Of a stretch of 24,322 nucleotides of DNA, positions 1 through 6,685 are shown one piece after another. The position numbers and the translations under genes are program-made. Source of the stretch: a virus; the IMG/VR virus record IMGVR_UViG_3300031566_000358, positions 1 to 24,322 of that record. One strand, 5' to 3'. The notes under the pieces were generated by a model. The model did no database searches and was not told where the DNA came from. It saw nothing but the letters and a program-made list of their open reading frames with translations. Numbering within the stretch: the first letter of the stretch is position 1; each line of letters starts with the position of its first letter.

Positions 1-2463
1 TTTAATGAGATTGTCTTTAAGGTTCTGGATTTTCTTTTCGGTCTTTTGTGTGATGACCTTTTTGTGTCCTATCTGTTTGGGTCGTTTCTTTTCAACCGCC
101 CGAAGAAGTGTCTTTAACTGGTCGGTTGTGATTTTGGTCTTGGAGATTTTGCCTGTTAGAGTACGATAACCAGTATGTTTTAATTTCAGGTCTGATAAGG
201 CTTTTTTAGTGAGCCCTTTCTTGGCTGCGATGGCGCCTATTCGCTGTCGGAGCTTGGTATTTAGGTCTTCTACTTTCTGCTCAATTCCTGTTATTCTTTC
301 CTCTACTTTCGCTGGCTCTGCCTTAGTTGGCTGGGCTCGAATTGTATCAATATAATCTGCTACTGCTGCGTTAATAGCTTCTGTGCTGTACGGAATAAGA
401 TTTAAGTGTTCCTGTTTGCTTAGTGGTACAGGAGTATCTCTCCAAAGGACAGACTTTGTACCATTATCTACATTAGCAAAGATACCTTCTATTTGAACAC
501 CAGATAACGGACGCAAGGTACTTATGTAAGCATACTTTTTACCTTCTCGCAAAGGTTTAACATTTTCGTTTGATAAAGCCTCCCCATACCAACTCATTGC
601 TTTCTCTGCTCGGCTAAAACGCCTGAATACTGGGTGGTTAATCTTATCAAAATTCTCTTCTAATGCTGCTTGTAATGTGTCATATTCATCGTGACCTGCT
701 GGTTTACCTTCTTTAGTAAAATAAGTTACCTGTATTTTGCCTTTAACTCTCGCCGAAGGGTGTACGATTGATTCATCCGTCAATCTAATTGGTTTCGATT
801 TTTTTACTTTCGCTGGCTCTGCCTTAGATACGGGCTGGGCTAAGAACTTTTCTACTTCAACGCTTGTCATTTTGCTTGTATCATGGAATTGCCCTTTTAC
901 CACCCATCCATCAACAAAACCTTCTTCGAGCATACTTTTAACTGGGTCTATTTTTCCTTCTTCTTTAAGTTTATGGACTATCTCTCCGTGATTCTCGCCT
1001 GTAATTACACTACCATCTCTTAATCGAACGGCTGGAATTGGTTTAGCTGGCTCTGCCTTAGCCTCTGGCTTGGCTTCAGCCATTGCCGTCTCTTGGATTT
1101 CAGCCAATTCCCTTTCCATTTCGGCTACATCGGCCTCGAAACGGGCAGTATCCAGCTCCTCGATGATTTCGGCCTTGTGTTCCTCACTCAAAGGCGATTT
1201 CTCAACGGCCTCCTGTATCTGGTCTATACGTAAAGTCTTTTGTTCTTTGGCTATTAGTGTACCTGTGGCTGCGCCAACAGCAGAAAAACCACCTGCCATA
1301 GCAAGTTCCATCGGCCCACCTATTGCCATAGATTCGGCCACATTATCCATCCATTGTTGAGACCTATCGGTAAAGACCCAATTCCAGAAATTGCGATTAA
1401 ACTCCTGCGTACCTTCCTCTGCCGTACCCCTAAAGTACACCTTGACGCCTTCCCAGAGCATCTTCGGCAGACCTTCAGAAACGTACTTTTTGAAGTTCTT
1501 CATCAAGCCGAGCTTGCGGCTCAATGTCCATTGCTCAATAATCGCTTCACCCATTCCCGTAAACATTGATTGAGCAAGTGCTGGAAGTTCTTCTGTGCCT
1601 GTCGCTCTAACATCTGGATAGACCTCGAAAGATAACGGTATGCCCATAGCAATAATACCACCGGCAGGGCCACCAATAAGAGTTCCGGCAGTACCTTCGA
1701 GAACCATTCCCATAGATTCCACTAAGGATTGTACGAAAAGCTCCGGCCTTGCCGCATATTCCCTCAGAGTTCCCACAAAGCCTGCGCCGGGCAGTATATC
1801 TACCATTTCAGCCTTATTTTCTCGATAGTATTCGCCGATAGCCGCATACATCGTATCTGACCAATCGGCAAGAGTCTTATCCATCTTCTTTAAGTAGTCG
1901 GGTTTGTCCCTTTTTAGTAAAGTTTTCCACTGCCAGTCCCTCACCTTGCCGCCAAGCTCAGCCTCCATCTTCGCTGCGCCTACCGGCACTTGCAAAAGTC
2001 TCACACCGAGGTTCTTCAGGCCATGCTCAATAGAGGCCATATACTTCTTTCGGCCTTGATAATAATCTTTGTAGTCTCTTGTCGCCTTCATAACGTCTAT
2101 GGGTTTCTTGAAGGCTATTTTGTTAAGCTCATCAACGAGATTGTAGGTAACTTCCGGCAATTCATTGAAAATGATAGAATAGTAAAGACTGTTTTCCATT
2201 CTGGCCTTTGTCTCATCCGGCTTTTCTGTCATTCCCACCACACGGCCAATTCTGTACTTGACATCGAGAGGTGCTAAGTCGCTCAATTCGTATTTGTTAT
2301 TACCGAGAAGCTGGTCTAACTGCTTATCGTATTCCCAAGCGCCGGGCAGTTTCTCTCTGGGCAAGAATACTGTTCCGTAGTCTTTGGGCGCACGCCTTTC
2401 CTTTTCGGCAAGAAGTCCTCTGCGTCTTTTTTCGGTTTCAAGTTGTTCTTTCGTATATGGCAT
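1..2463 (-). CDS. Large internal virion protein (T7 gp16 position), partial, multi-domain
   Basis: ATG 2463 forms a TAATG overlap with the preceding stop. The frame stays open for all 821 codons to the window edge, so the protein is larger. Residues 1-240 are charged and helical (for example KKYMASIEHGLKNLGVRLLQVP). Two Gly/Ala-rich hydrophobic stretches follow, about 252-282 (VLEGTAGTLIGGPAGGIIAMG) and 378-405 (MAIGGPMELAMAGGFSAVGAA), then a coiled-coil-like Glu-rich segment (411-466). After that come small domains joined by three KAEPAK linkers (469, 547 and 714). The part from 477 (PAVRLRDGSVITGENH) resembles small domains of large phage polyproteins. Residues 720 onward are a charged helical tail. 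No lytic transglycosylase motif is visible in this part. Ejection of a giant protein into the host is likely from position. Confidence 0.77.
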   Translation of the reverse strand, partial: MPYTKEQLETEKRRRGLLAEKERRAPKDYGTVFLPREKLPGAWEYDKQLDQLLGNNKYELSDLAPLDVKYRIGRVVGMTEKPDETKARMENSLYYSIIFNELPEVTYNLVDELNKIAFKKPIDVMKATRDYKDYYQGRKKYMASIEHGLKNLGVRLLQVPVGAAKMEAELGGKVRDWQWKTLLKRDKPDYLKKMDKTLADWSDTMYAAIGEYYRENKAEMVDILPGAGFVGTLREYAARPELFVQSLVESMGMVLEGTAGTLIGGPAGGIIAMGIPLSFEVYPDVRATGTEELPALAQSMFTGMGEAIIEQWTLSRKLGLMKNFKKYVSEGLPKMLWEGVKVYFRGTAEEGTQEFNRNFWNWVFTDRSQQWMDNVAESMAIGGPMELAMAGGFSAVGAATGTLIAKEQKTLRIDQIQEAVEKSPLSEEHKAEIIEELDTARFEADVAEMERELAEIQETAMAEAKPEAKAEPAKPIPAVRLRDGSVITGENHGEIVHKLKEEGKIDPVKSMLEEGFVDGWVVKGQFHDTSKMTSVEVEKFLAQPVSKAEPAKVKKSKPIRLTDESIVHPSARVKGKIQVTYFTKEGKPAGHDEYDTLQAALEENFDKINHPVFRRFSRAEKAMSWYGEALSNENVKPLREGKKYAYISTLRPLSGVQIEGIFANVDNGTKSVLWRDTPVPLSKQEHLNLIPYSTEAINAAVADYIDTIRAQPTKAEPAKVEERITGIEQKVEDLNTKLRQRIGAIAAKKGLTKKALSDLKLKHTGYRTLTGKISKTKITTDQLKTLLRAVEKKRPKQIGHKKVITQKTEKKIQNLKDNLIK
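304..326 (-). repeat. Linker-encoding direct repeat, copy 1
   Basis: A 23-base stretch identical to 805-827 and sharing the 16-base core GCTGGCTCTGCCTTAG (plus strand) with 1046-1061. It encodes the KAEPAKV linker of the large internal virion protein. Confidence 0.85.
805..827 (-). repeat. Linker-encoding direct repeat, copy 2
   Basis: Identical over 23 bases to 304-326. Encodes the second KAEPAKV linker. Confidence 0.85.
1046..1061 (-). repeat. Linker-encoding direct repeat, copy 3 (16-base core)
   Basis: GCTGGCTCTGCCTTAG on the plus strand, the shared core of copies 1 and 2. Encodes KAEPA of the first linker. Confidence 0.8.
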
Positions 2464-3725
2464 TATTTCAATCTCATAAGTTCTGCATCAAGTTCTTCGT
2501 CCGTCATTTCAGATACGTCTTTGACTGTTCCTGTCTTCGCTTTCTTTTTAGCAAGCGCTGCTTCTTCGGTAGTGCCAAAATGTCTCCAGAACGGCGTACT
2601 CTCTTTTGGCCTCAGCGCTTTTCCTAATCTTTCAAACCAACTCAAGGCAATTGGATGAAGCATATTGTCATAAAACTCCGCTGTCTGTTTCGATGTAGCA
2701 TTAGGATTAGCCTTAAAGAATTGAATTAACTGTTCCATCTTAGAATCGTAATCAGAAACAGTTTCAATATTCTTATTCTTATACAAATCATCAAGATGTT
2801 TGAGGTATATTTGCGCTCTCGGCGTCTTTAATGGGTCAACCTTGGATTCTTGTATTTTGACTAATTCCTTATAATCATCTGTTGTAATTCCCTTGCCGAC
2901 AGTATCGCCTATCTCCTGTTCTGTTATTCCTTTCGGGTCTGCCGTTACCCGCCTAAGCAAAGGCCAATATACTTCGGGGTCTGTCGTTGCGGTCGCTATC
3001 TCTTCCTGACGTTTCCTGCGGGCTATCAAGTCATTACGTTGTGCGCTGGTAAGATTGGGGGCATTATTCAGGAATTGCAGGGACTCCTTAATAGGCATTG
3101 GCGAGGCTTTTTGCCAGTATGAATCTATCAGATTAAGCTCAGCACCGGAAGCTGCAAGTTTCTTGGTTTGAGTTATCACACGTACCCCATCAGACCTATC
3201 TATCATCCCCTCGCCAACACCCTGAGCGACATACTTGGAGAAATCGCCATATAAACCCGACTGTTCGATACCAGCCTGCCTCTCGTACAGTTCTGCCAGC
3301 CAGTTATCTTTGACCCTTGCTTTTGTAGATTTAGTTACACCGTCCTGCCATCGAGGTTCACGGTCGTTTCTAAACATCTGAAAATTAGCAGCGGCCATCT
3401 TGTTAGTCAAAACAGATGATGTGGATTTTGTTATATCCTCTAAGGCTTTGTCGTATTCCTTCTGATAACTTTCAGGGTCTAAGTTGCCCTCAAAAGACAA
3501 GCTGAGTGCGTTCATTCTTTCAGTAGCTATTCTCTCGGCCTGACTTAGTTGTGTGGCAGCCTGAATGTTGTAATACTTCTCTCCGAGTCCGAATATCGCA
3601 CCGCCCAGAGCCGATACAGCCTGCGCTATTTGTTGGCCGCCAGTTCTAACGTCAAGGTCTGCCCGTACCTGCGTTGACCTGCCAGGCAAACTTCCTCTTG
3701 CTCTCTGTATATTGAATTTTCCCAT
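2463..3725 (-). CDS. Internal virion / ejection protein (T7 gp15-like)
   Basis: I choose ATG 3725 (MGKFNIQRARGSLPGRS), which forms a TAATG overlap; a start ten codons upstream exists but lies inside the previous gene. The 420-residue protein is almost entirely helical: GGQQIAQAVSALGGAIFGLGEKYYNIQAATQLSQAERIAT is a typical opening for gp15-type ejection proteins. It continues with EGNLDPESYQKEYDKALEDI, LQFLNNAPNLTSAQRNDLIARRKRQEE and a C-terminal MTDEELDAELMRLK. No catalytic motif. In T7-like phages such a protein joins gp14 and gp16 in a channel across the cell envelope. Similarity is by layout rather than sequence identity. Length is shorter than T7 gp15, which exceeds 700 residues. Confidence 0.75.
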   Translation of the reverse strand: MGKFNIQRARGSLPGRSTQVRADLDVRTGGQQIAQAVSALGGAIFGLGEKYYNIQAATQLSQAERIATERMNALSLSFEGNLDPESYQKEYDKALEDITKSTSSVLTNKMAAANFQMFRNDREPRWQDGVTKSTKARVKDNWLAELYERQAGIEQSGLYGDFSKYVAQGVGEGMIDRSDGVRVITQTKKLAASGAELNLIDSYWQKASPMPIKESLQFLNNAPNLTSAQRNDLIARRKRQEEIATATTDPEVYWPLLRRVTADPKGITEQEIGDTVGKGITTDDYKELVKIQESKVDPLKTPRAQIYLKHLDDLYKNKNIETVSDYDSKMEQLIQFFKANPNATSKQTAEFYDNMLHPIALSWFERLGKALRPKESTPFWRHFGTTEEAALAKKKAKTGTVKDVSEMTDEELDAELMRLK

Positions 3726-3755
3726 TAGCCTATCTGTCCTTGGAATTGTTTCCAC
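3723..3755 (-). repeat. Imperfect 33-bp direct repeat, copy B
   Basis: Shares CATTAGCCTAT and AATTGTTTCCAC (plus strand, same spacing) with 6444-6476, about 2.7 kb away. It spans the junction between the gp14-like and gp15-like genes. Confidence 0.75.
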
Positions 3756-4339
3756 ATTTTCTTATTTGTAGGTTTGAATGTTTTGCCGCCCATTCCCGCC
3801 GCTCCGAATCCTGTGAGTAATGTTGCCCCTGCGCCAATATAAGATGCCTGCTTTGCTGATTCTCCTCGTTGTTTTGCTAATTGGCCGGTCGCTCTGTCTA
3901 TTTCGGCCTGAGATTCGGCTCGTTGCGCTGCTGTTTCAGCCTCGTATCCTATTAAGAATCTTTCAAGCTCAAGCTCCGCTTCCTGCTCCTCTTCCAAAAG
4001 GCCACTACCATAAGCACCTTGCCCTGCTATCTTCGTTCCCAAGGTACTCTGTATTCGGGCAGACTCCTTTGCGTGTTGTATCTGGTCGAATTTAGCTTTT
4101 GCTCTTGTAGCTTTGGCCTCTTTCTCCATAACTGCGGCGTTGTAGCTGGCTATGTTCTGGGCTGACTTGGCCTCAGATTGAGCTACACGACCGCCCTGTA
4201 TCTGGCCGGCTGCCATTACACCAGTTCCTACCAACAATAATGTTACGGGGTCAGCCATTATCATTTCCGGTGCATACAAACAGCGATATACAAAATAAGC
4301 CAAACCGCTTAACTGTAAAAATATCCTGAATATCTTCAT
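3725..4339 (-). CDS. Internal virion / ejection protein (T7 gp14-like)
   Basis: The frame opens at ATG 4339 (ATGA overlap, AAGGAT upstream) with MKIFRIFLQLSGLAYF; an internal ATG at 4258 giving MADPVTLLLVGTGVMAAGQI, with GGAAA before it, is the form usually seen in this family and may be the true start. A hydrophobic segment is followed by a long Ala/Glu/Arg helix (SEAKSAQNIASYNAAVMEKEAKATRAKAKFDQIQHAKESARIQS), then GLLEEEQEAELELERFLIGYEAETAAQRAESQAEIDR and a second Gly/Ala-rich hydrophobic stretch (QASYIGAGATLLTGFGAAG). This matches the small ejectosome protein that enters the outer membrane in T7. It ends KMWKQFQGQIG. TAATG overlap with the next gene. Confidence 0.8.
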   Translation of the reverse strand: MKIFRIFLQLSGLAYFVYRCLYAPEMIMADPVTLLLVGTGVMAAGQIQGGRVAQSEAKSAQNIASYNAAVMEKEAKATRAKAKFDQIQHAKESARIQSTLGTKIAGQGAYGSGLLEEEQEAELELERFLIGYEAETAAQRAESQAEIDRATGQLAKQRGESAKQASYIGAGATLLTGFGAAGMGGKTFKPTNKKMWKQFQGQIG

Positions 4340-4767
4340 TCTGTTATCCTTGCGTATAACCAGACATCACATCCATCTGGACAATATTTTTTCATAAGAC
4401 CTTCAAGTTTGAATCCTATCGCTTCAACCATTTTACGTGCCTTCGGAAAGTCCACTCTTACGGTGCATTGCGCCCGTCTCAATTTGTGCTTTTCTATTAT
4501 GTCGTCAACCTTATCCTTTATGGCCTGAAATGCCATTATTCCAAAGACACCTTCCCTCTTGCAATCGGCGGTAAGCATTAGCCAGAACTCGCCTACGCCG
4601 TCCCAGAGAACAATCGCACCGCCGACACCAACTATCTTGTCCTCGAATATCGCTGTAAAAGCAGGGGGCGTGGGTATCATTTTAGGATAGTTCTTAACCG
4701 CACCCTCTAAGGGGTTCTCTCGAACATACTCAAGATCGCCGTCCTGTAAATCTCGTATTGTTATCAT
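4336..4767 (-). CDS. GNAT-family acetyltransferase-like protein (T7 gp13 position)
   Basis: I choose ATG 4767 (MITIRDLQDGD): it overlaps the upstream stop as ATGA and has AGGA just before it; a longer start at 4812 would lie inside the previous gene. The 143-residue product has the GNAT layout: PAFTAIFEDKIVGVGGAIVLWDGVGEFWLMLT (strands 2-4), FGIMAFQAIKDKVDDIIEKHKLRRAQCTV and FPKARKMVEAIGFKLEGLMKKYCPDGCDVWLYAR (the 'A...e.iGF..EG....y..dg.D..ly.r' end). The acetyl-CoA-binding 'R.G/A' loop is altered (CKREGVFG), so activity is uncertain. GNAT-like proteins often occupy this place just before internal-virion genes in podoviruses. The next gene overlaps as ATGA. Confidence 0.8.
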   Translation of the reverse strand: MITIRDLQDGDLEYVRENPLEGAVKNYPKMIPTPPAFTAIFEDKIVGVGGAIVLWDGVGEFWLMLTADCKREGVFGIMAFQAIKDKVDDIIEKHKLRRAQCTVRVDFPKARKMVEAIGFKLEGLMKKYCPDGCDVWLYARITE

Positions 4768-5306
4768 CTTCCTGTTTTGTCCACTCTTGGTATTATTGCC
4801 CTGATTACACAAGGCATAGGGCCGTTATCTGAAATCACAAAATCATCTTCAACTCCAAAACCGCCATCGGGGTCTGCTATTGCATCACCTGTGAAAAGAG
4901 TAGTGCCAAGTGAAGGATTAAAGTCGTGAAGATTGTCCGTGTCCTCTCCGTACTTAGCACCTAAAGTCTTATAGAAACTGACCACAACCTCGGCAAATCT
5001 TTTTATACTTCCTTTTGTCGTACCGCCTTGAGTAACTATATCAAATCTCATAGGTTTGTAGATATACCTGTATTTCAATCCGAATTGTGCCTGATTGACG
5101 AAGTTATGTGCGTGTGGGTCTTCGGATGTAATATTTATAATTCCGTCTGAATCTACGACCTCGTCATCAAAGACTGTCGAAACGCCGTCAACGTCTGTCC
5201 CTAATATCGTTACCGTCTCTCCTATTAGATGACTTAGAGTAAACTCATTCTCGACCTGTTGTGCCGTACCACCTGATTCGTAGGGCGTATAACCGGAACC
5301 CGCTAC
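4764..5306 (-). other. Relocated C-terminal domain of the nozzle protein
   Basis: Codons 381-560 of the preceding entry. In intact nozzle proteins the FCCH-like element is followed by 'GYT.Y.SGGT ... LSHLEGETV.ILADG ... LPYTS...PMRL ... K.I..V.VR.YKT'. Here the corresponding run is GYTPYESGGT, LSHLIGETVTILG, YRYIYKPMRFDIV and KRFAEVVVSFYKTLGA. Both the order and spacing agree. Confidence 0.78.
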
Positions 5307-6446
5307 CTCTGAAGGCGTAGGAGATGGAGTAGCCGATGGGCTGGCGCTCGGACTGATAGATGCGCTCGGACTCTTTGAGGCTGACGGAGATTTTGATGCC
5401 GAGGGACTTATCGACAACGAACCGGATAGACTGACAGACGATGACGCCGAAGATGAGGGGCTAATGCTGGCGCTCGGAGAAATTGATAGACTCGCCGATG
5501 CGGATGGTGATATAGACGGTGAAACCGATGGGCTAATAGATGGTGAAACGGAGGCCGACGGGCTAATTGAAGGACTACGGCTGGCACTTGGAGAAATGGA
5601 AGGTGATACCGAAGCCGACGGTGAAACAGACGGTGAAACAGACAGCGAAATTGAAGCTGACGGCGATATACTGGCTGATGGACTTAGCGAAGCCGTCAAA
5701 CTCGGTGAAGCCGATGGGCTAATCGAGGCCGATGGGCTGGCAGAAGCGCTCGGACTTATTGATGCTGACGGACTGATGGACGGAGATACGCTTGCACTCG
5801 GTGACTTAGAGGCACTTGGCGCACCTGCAATTACAATACCAATTGTTATAGCTACCCATTGTTCAGAAGCCGTTAATGCAAATGCCGCCGTTCCTGTCGC
5901 TCCTGCTGTTACTTGGTTTGTAGTTTGATAAGCAGCGCCGCCGGAAGGCCCAGAAGCATCTCCGCTATAATCTACCGTAATTACAGTTGTTCCAGAAGGT
6001 TCACCATCATCCACTGTTATATCATCATCATCCGCACCGAATATTCTTAGAATTAAAGCGCCATCTTTTGTGGTTGTAACCGAAGGACAGGTTGGTGTAG
6101 CAGAAGTCCCAGATGTTTGACCACTTATATTTATCGGCAAAGTGGGATGAGCGCCGGTAATTCTTAATATAAAACCATAAGCTCGTTTTTCTCCTGTCCA
6201 TGTAAAATTATAGGAAGCAGGTTCACTTGCACCTGCAATTTTATAAAAAACCCAAGCACTTATAGTTGAAAAACCAAATTGTATATATGTCCAACCAGTT
6301 GAAACAATATCAATTGGGGCACCTCCTACAACAACAAAGGCGACCATCAAATCATTTTCAACAACACCCGTTGGTTTGTTTATCGTTAAAGATTCAACGA
6401 TTGTTGCTGCTTTTGCTTCTGCGAAACTTGAATATGCTACTGCCAT
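4764..6446 (-). CDS. Ser-Pro repeat protein fused to a nozzle-type C-terminal domain
   Basis: A 560-residue protein starting at a TAATG overlap. Residues 1-208 are a beta-rich domain (LTINKPTGVVENDLMVAFVV, ISAWVFYKIAGASEPASYNF, GALILRIFGADDDD, QWVAITIGIVIAG) of a kind often found in phage tail or surface proteins. Residues 211-379 are Ser-Pro repeats like those in the upstream LamG protein. Residues 381-560 begin VAGSGYTPYESGGTAQQVEN and continue with LSHLIGETVTILGTDVDG, YRYIYKPMRFDIV and KRFAEVVVSFYKTLGA, the hallmark C-terminal domain of gp12-type nozzles. That domain is absent from the nozzle gene itself. The protein may therefore be built into the nozzle with its repeats exposed. Its stop overlaps the next start as ATGA. 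Confidence 0.8.
   Translation of the reverse strand: MAVAYSSFAEAKAATIVESLTINKPTGVVENDLMVAFVVVGGAPIDIVSTGWTYIQFGFSTISAWVFYKIAGASEPASYNFTWTGEKRAYGFILRITGAHPTLPINISGQTSGTSATPTCPSVTTTKDGALILRIFGADDDDITVDDGEPSGTTVITVDYSGDASGPSGGAAYQTTNQVTAGATGTAAFALTASEQWVAITIGIVIAGAPSASKSPSASVSPSISPSASISPSASASPSASISPSASPSLTASLSPSASISPSASISLSVSPSVSPSASVSPSISPSASRSPSISPSASVSPSISPSVSPSISPSASASLSISPSASISPSSSASSSVSLSGSLSISPSASKSPSASKSPSASISPSASPSATPSPTPSEVAGSGYTPYESGGTAQQVENEFTLSHLIGETVTILGTDVDGVSTVFDDEVVDSDGIINITSEDPHAHNFVNQAQFGLKYRYIYKPMRFDIVTQGGTTKGSIKRFAEVVVSFYKTLGAKYGEDTDNLHDFNPSLGTTLFTGDAIADPDGGFGVEDDFVISDNGPMPCVIRAIIPRVDKTGR
5310..5816 (-). repeat. Ser-Pro repeat tract 2 (about 169 residues)
   Basis: Residues 211-379 of the 560-residue protein, built from SPSA/SPSI/SASV units, with more irregular members (SPSL, SASR, SLSGS, SPTPS) than tract 1. 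Codons vary between units. It lies just upstream of the relocated nozzle-type domain. Confidence 0.9.
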
Positions 6447-6476
6447 TAGCCTATTTCCTCGCTAAATTGTTTCCAC
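6444..6476 (-). repeat. Imperfect 33-bp direct repeat, copy A
   Basis: On the plus strand it starts CATTAGCCTAT and ends AATTGTTTCCAC, with ten less similar bases between. The same two blocks at the same spacing occur at 3723-3755. Each copy encodes a WKQF...IG C-terminus, the TAA stop and the overlapping ATG of the next gene. Confidence 0.75.
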
Positions 6477-6685
6477 TTCTTGTCTTTTTCCTTTTGCTGG
6501 TAGTATTCCTGCAAAGACAATTCAGCGGCTATTTCCTTTGTCGTCATATCAGTTTTATAATGCTTCTTAATAATCGGAGCTAAAGCCAACCATTTCTGCT
6601 TGTTATCAACAGGTTTTGGTCTTGGCTTAACCGCCTGTTCAGTATGTCCGGCTATAAGAAAACCCATAATCAATATCCATTTCAT
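6446..6685 (-). CDS. Small protein with N-terminal hydrophobic segment (79 aa)
   Basis: ATG 6685 overlaps the nozzle stop as ATGA. The protein begins MKWILIMGFLIAGHTEQ, which fits a short signal peptide or membrane anchor, then Pro/Lys-rich VKPRPKPVDNKQ and a helical WLALAPIIKKHYKTDMTTKEIAAELSL. It ends KKWKQFSEEIG, very similar to the C-terminus of the ejection-type protein at 4339-3725 (KMWKQFQGQIG); the DNA around both stops is also alike. It lies in the segment that appears inserted into the nozzle gene. Function unknown; possibly a C-terminal remnant of an internal-virion gene joined to a new N-terminus, or a secreted host-directed protein. Confidence 0.62.
   Translation of the reverse strand: MKWILIMGFLIAGHTEQAVKPRPKPVDNKQKWLALAPIIKKHYKTDMTTKEIAAELSLQEYYQQKEKDKKWKQFSEEIG

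Noticed and set aside
737-1569. Plus-strand frames over the large internal virion gene
   Set aside because: Antisense shadows of an 821-codon open frame that has a proper TAATG-coupled start.
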